From: an uncultured Caryophanales bacterium
GTDB lineage: Bacteria > Bacillota_I > Bacilli_A > RFN20 > CAG-288
Reading direction: 5' to 3'
DNA length: 5,105 bases
Assembly: GCA_905211645.1 (NCBI GenBank)
Contig: CAJMBK010000015.1
Coordinates: forward strand, 1 to 5,105
Shown here: positions 1-5,105 of the stretch, piece by piece
How the letters are laid out: the number at the start of each line of letters is the position of its first letter
Numbering within the stretch: the stretch's first letter is position 1
Program-made: the position numbers and the translations under genes
Notes under the pieces: generated by a model
Told to the model about the DNA's origin: nothing
The model's database searches: none
Seen by the model: the letters and a program-made list of their open reading frames with translations, nothing else

Positions 1-104
1 TAATTGATAGAATTTTGCACCATTCGGTAGTTATTACAATAAAAGGAAAATCTTATAGGCTTAAAAATTCATATGAAAATTCAGGAAAAGAAATTGAGCA
101 ATAA
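1..104 (+). mobile_element. istB: C-terminal end of IS21-family helper ATPase IstB (partial)
   Basis: Reading the plus strand from base 3, an open frame runs from the window edge to TAA at 102-104 and gives 33 residues. It contains IDRILHHSVVITIKGKSYRL, which I recognise as the C-terminal signature of IstB-like proteins (a hydrophobic DR-LLHHS segment, then GKSYR-K). IstB is the AAA+ helper of the IS21 transposase IstA and acts in target capture. Only the tail is visible; the ATPase motifs would lie left of the window. It points toward the minus-strand genes, so the two transcription units converge. The AT-rich stretch at 113-138 may be the element's right end, but I cannot define an inverted repeat or a target duplication. 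Family recognition is fairly sure; whether the element is intact is unknown. Confidence 0.75.
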
Positions 105-138
105 TATCTTGTGATTTTTGTACATTTTTATCTTGAAA

Positions 139-425
139 TTAATAATAATCTTCAAAAATTAATAAAAATAGTTCCTCTAATACTTCTTCCTTCCCGTGAT
201 TAACTACAAACCTAAAGAACTTCAAAGATTCATTTTTGTTCACAGATGTTCCAATAGCAAGATAGTGACATTTACCAATTAAAAAAATAGATAAAGGTGA
301 ATTCTTTTCTTCGTTCAAATTTAAAAACTCATTAAATTCATTAATATTTAGTTCTCCACTTTTAATTAAATTTTTAGATGAAGTAATCTTAGCAATCTGA
401 CATCTTGCTTTTCTTCTTTTTCCAT
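139..425 (-). pseudogene. Small unrecognised gene, frame broken at an A-run after the start codon
   Basis: A long open frame ends at TAA (139-141) and reads back to a stop just before the start region, with no usable ATG in its own frame. An ATG at 423-425 has a well-placed AGGAAG site (434-439, spacing 8), but it lies in another frame and stops after 19 codons. Adding one A to the five-A run at 417-421 joins the two, giving a 95-residue product that begins MEKRRKARCQIAKITSSK. The rest includes SIFLIGKCHYLAIGTSV, possibly a beta hairpin, and an acidic, hydrophobic end (EELFLLIFEDYY). I do not recognise the family. It follows the holin gene by about 115 bases and may have been the last gene of that operon. 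The break may be real decay, slippage-dependent expression or a homopolymer sequencing error. Confidence 0.6.
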
Positions 426-473
426 TTTAAATTCTTCCTACATATGATAAATAGACAAATTAGTAAGTTTTTT

Positions 474-501
474 CTTGTAAATTTATCTATCACTATACAA
501 G
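474..501. repeat. Short inverted repeat between holin gene and downstream gene
   Basis: CTTGTA at 474-479 and TACAAG at 496-501 form a perfect six-base dyad around a 16-base AT-rich loop. It sits in the 115-base gap between the holin stop codon and the next minus-strand start. On the minus strand it is followed by A residues rather than T residues, so it is not a typical intrinsic terminator. It could be an operator or processing site, or chance in AT-rich DNA. Nothing else in this gap is clear. Confidence 0.25.
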
Positions 502-539
502 TCGTACCTAAAATGAACTTTTTACTTAAAATCTATTAA

Positions 540-929
540 TTATTTTGAAGTTGTACTCTTTAGCGTATTTATGCTTGCCTCAATCTGGATGGTAATCCAG
601 GTATCAACGCTACCGAAGTTCTTATTAATATATTCTTTGAGATCATCACTCAACTGAGCAACAACGATATCTTTAGCCTTATTAAGAGCGATAAGTTGAG
701 CATCTTTATTAAAACTTCCCTCTTTCTTAAGGCCCTCTACGTATGTCTGATACACACATTTAACCGCATCTAAAACTATAGTTGTTGCTTCAGTAATATA
801 TTTTTCTGTTTTCTCATTATCTATCTTACTAGAAATCCATTTGATAAGTTTAGATCCAAGTAAAGTTATAAGTGGAATAATTATTGCTGTTACTATACAG
901 CTTAAAACATTTAAAAGTATTTCATTCAT
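540..929 (-). CDS. Phage holin, LLH family
   Basis: This 129-residue protein has one N-terminal membrane helix (about residues 5-26, rich in I, L, V and A), then a basic stretch (SKLIKWISSKIDNEK) and an amphipathic helical C-terminal part containing ALNKAKDIVVAQLSDDLKEY. That layout and length match the LLH family (holin superfamily 6) of phages of Gram-positive hosts. Holins gather in the cytoplasmic membrane and open it on schedule, so that the endolysin reaches the peptidoglycan. The start is ATG at 927-929, behind an AGGAGG site with spacing 8, and it overlaps the preceding gene by eight bases. The stop is TAA at 540-542. The gene looks intact. No endolysin lies downstream, so the module is incomplete, or the lysin is elsewhere. 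Confidence 0.82.
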   Translation of the reverse strand: MNEILLNVLSCIVTAIIIPLITLLGSKLIKWISSKIDNEKTEKYITEATTIVLDAVKCVYQTYVEGLKKEGSFNKDAQLIALNKAKDIVVAQLSDDLKEYINKNFGSVDTWITIQIEASINTLKSTTSK

Positions 930-1239
930 GATTTTGTCCTCCTTTTATTTCATCATGTAATTCAGTAATTCTTTTATGAGCATTTTTTGTTGATTCTTCT
1001 ACTTTAGCTAATCTATTAGAGAGTTCAGTGTATCTTTCTTCAAGGTGATTAAGTGATTTTTCTATCCTATCAATACTAGATTTGATATAGCCAATTTCAC
1101 TTAACATCACACCTTCATTTTTACCTTCATCTTTATTGTCTTTTTTATCATTCCTTCTAAAAGCTAGAAAAGCAAAAACAATACTAGATAGAGTTCCAAG
1201 AACGCTAATAATTGTTAAAGCAATTGATGAACTATCCAT
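922..1239 (-). CDS. Membrane-anchored coiled-coil protein, XhlA-like phage lysis accessory
   Basis: The 105-residue product has an N-terminal membrane helix (about residues 7-27), a very basic and acidic linker (RRNDKKDNKDEGKNEG), and then a heptad-rich coiled coil (about 44-100) containing IDRIEKSLNHLEERYTELSN. This is the mirror image of the usual XhlA layout, where the membrane helix is C-terminal, so the family name is only an analogy. Small proteins of this N-terminal type commonly precede holins in Clostridium-type prophages. The start ATG at 1237-1239 has a strong GGAGG site nine bases upstream, inside the end of the nucleotidyltransferase gene. The stop TGA (922-924) overlaps the holin start. 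A role in lysis or in tail-end membrane anchoring is inferred from position only. Confidence 0.6.
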   Translation of the reverse strand: MDSSSIALTIISVLGTLSSIVFAFLAFRRNDKKDNKDEGKNEGVMLSEIGYIKSSIDRIEKSLNHLEERYTELSNRLAKVEESTKNAHKRITELHDEIKGGQNHE

Positions 1240-1921
1240 CTTTTAATCCCTCCTTTATTTCATATATTTCATTTAGATATTTTTCGATAAGTTCAAAATA
1301 ATAATTTCTTTTGTCTAAATCATCATAGTGTAGTTTAAAATCCATCGTTTGATTAAAATAAAACTTTGATAAATCTAGTGAAAACTCACCACTATTTAGA
1401 TAATTTTCTAATTGTCCAATAATTCTAATAACGTGATAAAACTTTTTACCTAACGATGAACTGCCATTAAAGCAAAAGCCAAAATATTCATAGAAATTTG
1501 TAAGAAAACCACGCAGAACTTTATTAAAATTAAAGTTTTTATATTCTTCGTATTCTTTTTGATACTTACGATTTAAGTATATTAATGTATCTGGTAAAGA
1601 TAATTTGTCATCAATAAAACACTTCTTATATTGAGATAAGTTGTTATTCGGGTTTAATCGTTCAATCATGACTTCTTTCCCATAACAAAATACATCTATT
1701 CCATAAATATCAATTTTAAAAGCACCATTTATTCCATCTACGAAAACATTGATGTCGTAATCACTTACACCACTTATAAAAGTTCCATAAGCAATACTTC
1801 CGCCTAGATAAATAAACATCACTTCAAACTTTTCTAAAGCCGATACAATCTTTTTAACAATACTTTCTTTATCAATAGATTTAATAATTGCTTCTTTATT
1901 TAAAACAAGCTCTCTAATCAT
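1232..1921 (-). CDS. Nucleotidyltransferase-fold protein (DNA polymerase beta superfamily)
   Basis: The product has the hallmark of the minimal nucleotidyltransferase fold: a hydrophobic strand leading into GGSIAYGTFISGVSDYDINV (about residues 40-59), which supplies the GS turn and two metal-binding aspartates of the DxD motif. A third candidate aspartate lies in IYGIDVFCYG (about residue 76). The remaining 150 residues are mostly helical and contain NFYEYFGFCFNGSSSLGKK, plausibly a substrate-binding helical domain. Such enzymes transfer NMP to small molecules, proteins or RNA; the substrate here is unknown. I prefer ATG at 1919-1921 (GGAGG site, nine-base spacing) over the TTG one codon upstream. 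Its end overlaps the next gene's start (ATGGATAG), so it is coupled to the lysis block. It could be an antibiotic- or tRNA-modifying enzyme or a defence NTase; nothing decides between these. Confidence 0.75.
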   Translation of the reverse strand: MIRELVLNKEAIIKSIDKESIVKKIVSALEKFEVMFIYLGGSIAYGTFISGVSDYDINVFVDGINGAFKIDIYGIDVFCYGKEVMIERLNPNNNLSQYKKCFIDDKLSLPDTLIYLNRKYQKEYEEYKNFNFNKVLRGFLTNFYEYFGFCFNGSSSLGKKFYHVIRIIGQLENYLNSGEFSLDLSKFYFNQTMDFKLHYDDLDKRNYYFELIEKYLNEIYEIKEGLKDG

Positions 1922-2111
1922 CAATAGTATCCTCCATATTTAAAACATTTTCTCTTAGCCACTTATAACTATTTTTAAAGATATCTCCTATTAAAAAAGG
2001 TTCATAATCTACTTTTGGAACTAGGATATCTATATTATCTATAGCTTCATAGCCTTTTTCTCTAGCTTCCTTTGACAGATATGAACCTACGCATATGATG
2101 ATTTCTATCAA
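1914..2111 (-). pseudogene. C-terminal remnant of an unrecognised gene, joined to the truncated amidoligase
   Basis: An open frame of up to 65 residues ends at TAG (1914-1916), overlapping the nucleotidyltransferase start by eight bases. Its only early start is TTG at 2109-2111, with no Shine-Dalgarno sequence before it, and the next in-frame ATG lies near the C-terminus. The sequence looks protein-like (AIDNIDILVPKVDYEPFLI, then KNSYKWLRENVLN), so it is probably the tail of a longer gene whose front was deleted. The upstream sequence in another frame is amidoligase coding, which places the join near 2100-2115. The GGAGG serving the nucleotidyltransferase lies inside it, so this gene was probably the original upstream partner in that operon. 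I do not recognise the family; a translated short protein from TTG cannot be excluded. Confidence 0.5.
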
Positions 2112-2769
2112 CTGTGTGGTTTTCTGTGAAGAAACTATGAAGATTTAAGAAATGGTATCTACTATCGTGATAATGTGTATTTCTACTTCCGTAGTAACCT
2201 TCATACCAAATATCAGCAAGCTCAGCTAAAGTCGAATAATGTTTTCTATTGATACTATTAACTAAGTGCTCATCCATTTTCTTACAAAACCTCATTCTCT
2301 CATGTTTAATCTATAAGGCCTTATATAAAAGATCATTTTTACTCGCTATGATATTAATGAAATTTCTTATAGTTCTAACGTTGTGATCAGCACCATCAAG
2401 GTGAATATGAATACCACAACTTGAATTTGTCAATGCACCTGCTTTTCTTAAAAGTCTAACAATCTCTTGTAAGGTTTCAATGTCCTCATCGTAGGTAAGA
2501 ATTGGACTAACTAGTTCACAAGAATATTCTCTTGAACCATCAATAATCTCGCCGTTACTTTTTCTTTGACATCTAAATGAACCATCATACATCACCTTCC
2601 ATTTTCTTCCATCTTGAGCTGTAACTAACTTAGAGTCGTAATAATCACGAGCATCACAAACTGTTCCACCTAAGTATTCAGCAACTAACTTTGAAGCCTT
2701 ATTTCTAGTGATTCCTGTAAATTCAATCTCAATACCAAATTTCTCTTTGAACATATCTTTTTTCTCCAT
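2062..2769 (-). pseudogene. Amidoligase-family enzyme, broken by a stop codon and C-terminal loss
   Basis: The N-terminal 152 residues match the amidoligase (COOH-NH2 ligase, ATP-grasp-related) family: FGIEIEFTGIT with paired glutamates near residue 14, YSCELVSPI near 82, and the SCGIHIHLD motif near 117-125. A TAG at 2311-2313 interrupts the frame where I expect glutamine. The same frame then continues with further family sequence (ELADIWYEGY, RYHFLNLHSFFT, HTV) to a TAG at 2062-2064. The usual following E-F-R-x-F-N segment and everything after it are missing, replaced by junction sequence. The likely real start is Met6 at 2752-2754, with GGAG nine bases upstream; the ATG at 2767-2769 contains that site. 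These enzymes form amide bonds on peptides or cell-wall-type substrates and are often cargo of mobile elements. This copy is very probably inactive. Confidence 0.8.
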
Positions 2770-2782
2770 TTCTAATGGTGTG

Positions 2783-2875
2783 TTTCCTTCCCTTGCGTGT
2801 ATATATTCGCTCTAGAAAAAGACATTATCCAGTTATATATTTGTCTAATTTTGACTATCTTTTACTAAGAAAAAA
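2783..2875 (-). promoter_or_regulatory. Repeated leader unit, copy A, upstream of the amidoligase gene
   Basis: The stretch between terminator 1 and the amidoligase start is a direct copy of 3161-3254. The core at 2801-2840 differs from 3180-3220 by one substitution and one single-base insertion, while the outer parts are looser. On the minus strand it contains ATATATAACTGGATAATG and then TAGAGCGAATATAT, ending about 45 bases before the start codon. The placement after a terminator and before a ribosome binding site suggests a promoter with a short leader. GATAAT or TATAAC could be a -10 box, but I see no good -35 hexamer at 17 bases, so it may be recognised by an unusual sigma factor or by a regulator. 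A recombination site is an alternative. Confidence 0.55.
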
Positions 2876-2894
2876 GGAGGCTTTTTATACCTCC
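2870..2894 (-). terminator. Intrinsic terminator after the 63-residue gene
   Basis: On the minus strand, GGAGG (2894-2890), a nine-base loop and CCTCC (2880-2876) are followed by six T residues (2875-2870). It lies about 35 bases past the stop of the 63-residue gene. The plus strand has no T-run after the stem, so it acts in one direction. The stem is short but G+C-rich for this DNA. Confidence 0.75.
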
Positions 2895-2930
2895 AATCTT
2901 CTAATTGTCATTTAAGTTTTTAACTTTAAT

Positions 2931-3122
2931 TTAGACGGTTTTTTCAGATTCATTATATAGTTCTTCCATTCTTTCTAAAGCACTTAAGTATTCATTTTCT
3001 TCATTCATATGTCTAATGGTATCTTCTGTTGTTTCACAAGGATTTTCATCATAAGCTTTGCGATACTTTAAGAAAGTAATAGCCTCTTTTAAGATTTTCT
3101 TTTTAATTTCGCCTTTTGTCAT
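2931..3122 (-). CDS. Small helical hypothetical protein, 63 residues
   Basis: I do not recognise this protein. It is short, highly charged and predicted to be helical throughout (MTKGEIKKKILKEAITFL, later EENEYLSALERMEELY), with no membrane segment, signal peptide or zinc-binding cysteines; it has a single cysteine. The start ATG at 3120-3122 is supported by AAAGGAGA with about ten bases of spacing. It has its own leader (copy B of the repeated unit) and its own terminator, so it is probably transcribed alone, in the same arrangement as the amidoligase gene next to it. A DNA-binding, antitoxin-like or adaptor role would be guesswork. Coding status rests on the ribosome site, the flanking signals and natural-looking composition. 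Confidence 0.65.
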   Translation of the reverse strand: MTKGEIKKKILKEAITFLKYRKAYDENPCETTEDTIRHMNEENEYLSALERMEELYNESEKTV

Positions 3123-3160
3123 ATTTTTTAATCTCCTTTAACTTAATTTTTCAAGGCATC

Positions 3161-3254
3161 TTTCCTCAACCTTGTATGCATATATTCGCTCTAAAAAAAG
3201 GACATTATCCAGTTATATATTTATCTGATTTTACAATATTTTTCTAAGAAAAAA
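3161..3254 (-). promoter_or_regulatory. Repeated leader unit, copy B, upstream of the 63-residue gene
   Basis: This is the second copy of the unit at 2783-2875, about 380 bases away in the same orientation. The 41-base core (3180-3220) is almost unchanged, including GGATAATGTCC, which is an imperfect palindrome, and TAGAGCGAATATAT. The gene behind it is unrelated to the amidoligase, so the similarity cannot come from shared coding sequence. Conservation of a noncoding block before two unrelated starts argues for function (promoter, leader or operator) or for recent duplication. Confidence 0.55.
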
Positions 3255-3275
3255 GGAGCCTTTTAAAGCTCCTTT
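3249..3275 (-). terminator. Intrinsic terminator upstream of leader copy B
   Basis: On the minus strand, GGAGC (3272-3268), an eight-base loop and GCTCC (3259-3255) are followed by six T residues (3254-3249). Flanking A-T pairs can lengthen the stem to eight. It would end transcription coming from the Rhs/immunity side or from the decayed genes at 3508-3290. It resembles the terminator at 2870-2894 and belongs to the same repeated unit. Confidence 0.75.
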
Positions 3276-3289
3276 GTAAGTTTGTAATA

Positions 3290-3508
3290 TTAATTTGAAC
3301 TTTTTTTCGCTTTCTGAAGCATTCTTATTTTAGAAATGTCATATAATTTAATCTCACCTAGTCAGTTAATGTAAGCTAAAAACTTCCACCAAATTTATCA
3401 TTAACCTCATTGCGTAGTTTGATTGTTCTCTTTTAAAGTTTTAACAATATTATCTATAATCTCCTTTAATTTTCTTAAAATATTCTCTTCATTCTTTATA
3501 TCGCTCAA
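3290..3508 (-). pseudogene. Degraded small coding remnants between immunity gene and terminator
   Basis: There is no full-length gene here, but short protein-like stretches occur in changing frames. From a TTG at 3508 a frame reads SDIKNEENILRKLKEIIDNI and onward to TGA at 3407-3409. A one-base shift before that point leads into IKLRNEVNDKFGGSF and TAG at 3376-3378. A third piece (GEIKLYDISKIRMLQKAKK, then SSN and TAA at 3290-3292) stops just ahead of the terminator, where a gene's end would be expected. I read these as leftovers of one or two small genes. The sequence is AT-rich, so part may be chance. No family is recognised. Confidence 0.35.
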
Positions 3509-3533
3509 AAGAGACTATTAATCTAGTAATAAA

Positions 3534-3994
3534 TTAAAACCCTAAATTTTGTTTAACTTCTTCATCGTTTGGAAGAAAATAGTATAAAGATTCAGTAACG
3601 ACAAGAACATCTAAGATAGTCCAATGGCTTTTAATATTTTTCTTATTTAAAATAAATGAAGTGCCCTTTGATAAATTTTTTACAACTACACTATTATCAT
3701 TAAACTCATATTCATATGTAATAATAGTCTTCCCTTTTCCTGGTATTCTTTTAAAAGAATAAATGTATATACATATAATGAAAGTGAATAGCATTATTAT
3801 AAATAGAGATAACGAAGTATAAGCAATCTGAAAAGCTTCAGCATCTACAAAATTTCCAATAATTAAACAATAAATAAAAATTGCGAAACTACCAAACATA
3901 AAAACTAGGAGGGCAATTATTAATTTTCGTTTGAATAATAGCCTTAGCATTATTTTTCTTATTTTACTTATGCTAATTTCAAATGTTTTTTCAT
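3534..3994 (-). pseudogene. YcxB-like two-helix membrane protein, putative Rhs immunity protein, frame broken after start
   Basis: The continuous frame (ATG at 3950) gives 138 residues: two membrane helices (about 10-31 and 44-64) and a cytoplasmic domain containing YEYEFNDNSVVVKN and ending in SLYYFLP, resembling the C-terminal domain of YcxB-like proteins. The real start appears to be the ATG at 3992-3994, behind a perfect AGGAGG with six-base spacing. From there the frame ends after eight codons. One extra A in the six-A run at 3986-3991 would give MKKTFEISISKIRKI fused to the rest, 153 residues in total, and this N-terminus looks natural for the family. The gene starts about 32 bases after the Rhs stop codon, the usual position for a toxin's immunity partner. 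The 3950 ATG has no convincing ribosome site, so expression is uncertain. Confidence 0.65.
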
Positions 3995-4000
3995 ATATAT

Positions 4001-4006
4001 CCTCCT
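4001..4006 (-). promoter_or_regulatory. Ribosome binding site that fixes the immunity gene start
   Basis: AGGAGG on the minus strand lies six bases before the ATG at 3992-3994. No comparable site precedes the in-frame ATG at 3950. This marks the native start as the one now separated from the main frame by a one-base defect. Confidence 0.7.
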
Positions 4007-4026
4007 AGTTTATATTTTTAGTCGAA

Positions 4027-5105
4027 TTAAAATGCCAATGCTATACCACTAATTGCAGGTCCAATCACAGGAATAGCTTGAGGAGCTAAAACGCAAACAA
4101 CAATCGCAGCAACTGCAAGAGCAGTTGGGATAGTATTAATGTAGTATTGTTCATATAAAATAATGCCATTACTTTCGTGTGAAAATCCGAATCCTATTTT
4201 ATCCAATCCTACTCTAATGTCAACACTAGTATTTTTATATCCAAAAGAAGCATCAAATCCTGTCAACCCAACTCCTACTGAAGCATGAAAATCTCCAAAA
4301 TTTACTTTTACACCAATTTCTATTTCCCAGAATTTCCACCATTCTGATGGTCCAGATATGTAAAAAGAAATAGGTTTAGTATCATCACCAGCGACTACGC
4401 TTCCTTTTATTCCAGCTTCATAACCAGCAAATAGATAGTCTACTGATTGAGTAATAAAATTTTTTGTTGTTTCAATAAATCCACCGATTGTGTCTTTAAA
4501 AAAGTTTTTAATGCCGTTCCATATATCTCCCCAAGAAAAAGTACCATTTTCATCTCTAAAATTAATTGGATTATTGGAGCAATAACCATATAAATTAATT
4601 ATAGACACATTTGTAACAACTAGGTTTTTAGGACAGTCAGCGTTTAACCATCTACCCCATAAAGGAACATAATAACGAGTCTTACAATAATACATCGCAG
4701 ATTCATTATCGTAATAATAGCCTTTAAATCTAAATGGATTTAAATCACCGATGTTTGATGTTGACGAATCTTCTAATTTCTTAGTCAATCCCCAAACATC
4801 GTATCCATATTTTACAATAATTTTGCCATTAATGTCAGCAATTCCAAGAATATTTTGCGAAAAATCTCGAATATATAAATATTTTTCTGTTTTATCTTTT
4901 ACAAATCCATATAAGTTTCCATTTTCATCGTATAAAAAGTCAAGTCTTCCTTTATTAGAGATTTCAGTAATAAGTTTTTCTCCATCATAAGTGTAATACC
5001 AAATATTACCTTTATTATCAACTTTCTTTACTCTGAGACCTTGATCATTATAGATATAATCATAAGATGTTCCACTAAGAGAAAGTTTTACTAATCTTCT
5101 ACCTT
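4027..5105 (-). CDS. Rhs/YD-repeat protein, C-terminal part with variable toxin-like tip (5' end outside window)
   Basis: The frame is open from the right edge and shows 358 residues. Residues 1-105 hold YD repeats (YIYNDQGLRVKKVDNKGN, YTYDGEKL, FLYDENGN, YGYDVWG). Residues 121-187 are the Rhs-associated core (NPFRFKGYYYDNESAMYYCK, TRYYVPLWGRW, GYCSNNPINFRDENG). The shell of such proteins wraps a C-terminal toxin for delivery to neighbouring cells. The tip (about 188-358) has an amphipathic helix, then a strand-rich part with alternating polar and hydrophobic residues (EIGVKVNFGDFHASVGVGLT), and a hydrophobic end (about 325-356). I recognise no nuclease or deaminase motif; a membrane-acting toxin is an inference. 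The usual DP of the core end is DE here. A TTG at 4788 is not a real start, since the frame continues upstream. Confidence 0.85.
   Translation of the reverse strand, partial: GRRLVKLSLSGTSYDYIYNDQGLRVKKVDNKGNIWYYTYDGEKLITEISNKGRLDFLYDENGNLYGFVKDKTEKYLYIRDFSQNILGIADINGKIIVKYGYDVWGLTKKLEDSSTSNIGDLNPFRFKGYYYDNESAMYYCKTRYYVPLWGRWLNADCPKNLVVTNVSIINLYGYCSNNPINFRDENGTFSWGDIWNGIKNFFKDTIGGFIETTKNFITQSVDYLFAGYEAGIKGSVVAGDDTKPISFYISGPSEWWKFWEIEIGVKVNFGDFHASVGVGLTGFDASFGYKNTSVDIRVGLDKIGFGFSHESNGIILYEQYYINTIPTALAVAAIVVCVLAPQAIPVIGPAISGIALAF

Noticed and set aside
474..501. Intrinsic terminator after the holin gene
   Set aside because: The six-base dyad has a 16-base loop and is followed by A residues, not T residues, in the direction of transcription.
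1914..2111. The 65-residue frame as a second nucleotidyltransferase (GS followed by D-I-D)
   Set aside because: The spacing between GS and the aspartates is longer than in the fold's motif, and the frame lacks strands before and after it. The resemblance is probably chance.
2311..2313. TAG reassigned to glutamine, as in some phages
   Set aside because: Other genes here end at TAG in tight stop/start overlaps (nucleotidyltransferase at 1232, remnant at 1914), and reading through them would give no sensible product. A point nonsense mutation is simpler.
2783..3275. CRISPR-like array
   Set aside because: There are only two copies, about 380 bases apart, with genes between them. There are no short regular spacers and no cas genes.
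3508..3536. Terminator directly after the putative immunity gene
   Set aside because: The best stem is ACTA/TAGT, four A-T-rich pairs with a broken T-run. This is too weak to claim; the clear terminator is at 3249-3275.
4751..4990. Plus-strand open frame of 79 codons
   Set aside because: It lies opposite the Rhs YD-repeat frame, which is unmistakable protein family sequence. The plus frame is rich in S, F and P, as expected of an antisense shadow, and has no ribosome site.

Overview
The window looks like a strongly AT-rich chromosome or mobile-element segment of a low-GC Gram-positive bacterium (Bacillota, perhaps a gut Clostridia or Erysipelotrichia member). The reasons are purine-rich AGGAGG-type ribosome binding sites, AT-biased codons, an LLH-type phage holin, an Rhs/YD-repeat protein of Firmicutes style and an IS21-type transposition gene. 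Standard stop codons are used (TAA, TAG and TGA all end overlapping genes). Genus is inference and cannot be fixed from this stretch.

Almost everything reads on the minus strand, so transcription runs from right to left. At the right edge (5105-4027) is the C-terminal part of an Rhs protein: YD repeats, the Rhs-associated core, then about 170 residues of variable tip ending in a hydrophobic helix. Close behind it is a two-helix YcxB-like membrane protein (3994-3534), the expected place for an immunity protein. Its reading frame is broken in an A-run just after the start codon. From 3508 to 3290 lie small coding remnants. Next come two genes, each preceded by a near-identical terminator-plus-leader unit: a 63-residue hypothetical protein (3122-2931) and an amidoligase gene (2754-2062). 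The amidoligase has an in-frame TAG and has lost its C-terminal end at a junction with a second, N-terminally truncated gene (about 2111-1914).

The left half is a compact and apparently intact set: a nucleotidyltransferase (1921-1232), a membrane-anchored coiled-coil protein of the XhlA-like lysis-accessory kind (1239-922) and an LLH-family phage holin (929-540). Their ends overlap by several bases, which suggests translational coupling. No endolysin lies in the window. Further left is an overlooked gene (425-139) with no clean start, again because an A-run after the ATG is one base short. At the extreme left edge, on the plus strand, is the C-terminus of an IstB-like IS21 helper ATPase (3-104).

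Taken together, this reads as a decaying prophage or integrated island. It has an intact lysis-plus-nucleotidyltransferase block, small cargo cassettes with their own transcription signals, and an Rhs toxin/immunity pair upstream. Several genes are broken by single-base changes, two of them at A-runs directly behind the start codon. Those two could be decay, phase-variable or slippage-controlled expression, or homopolymer errors in the assembly.
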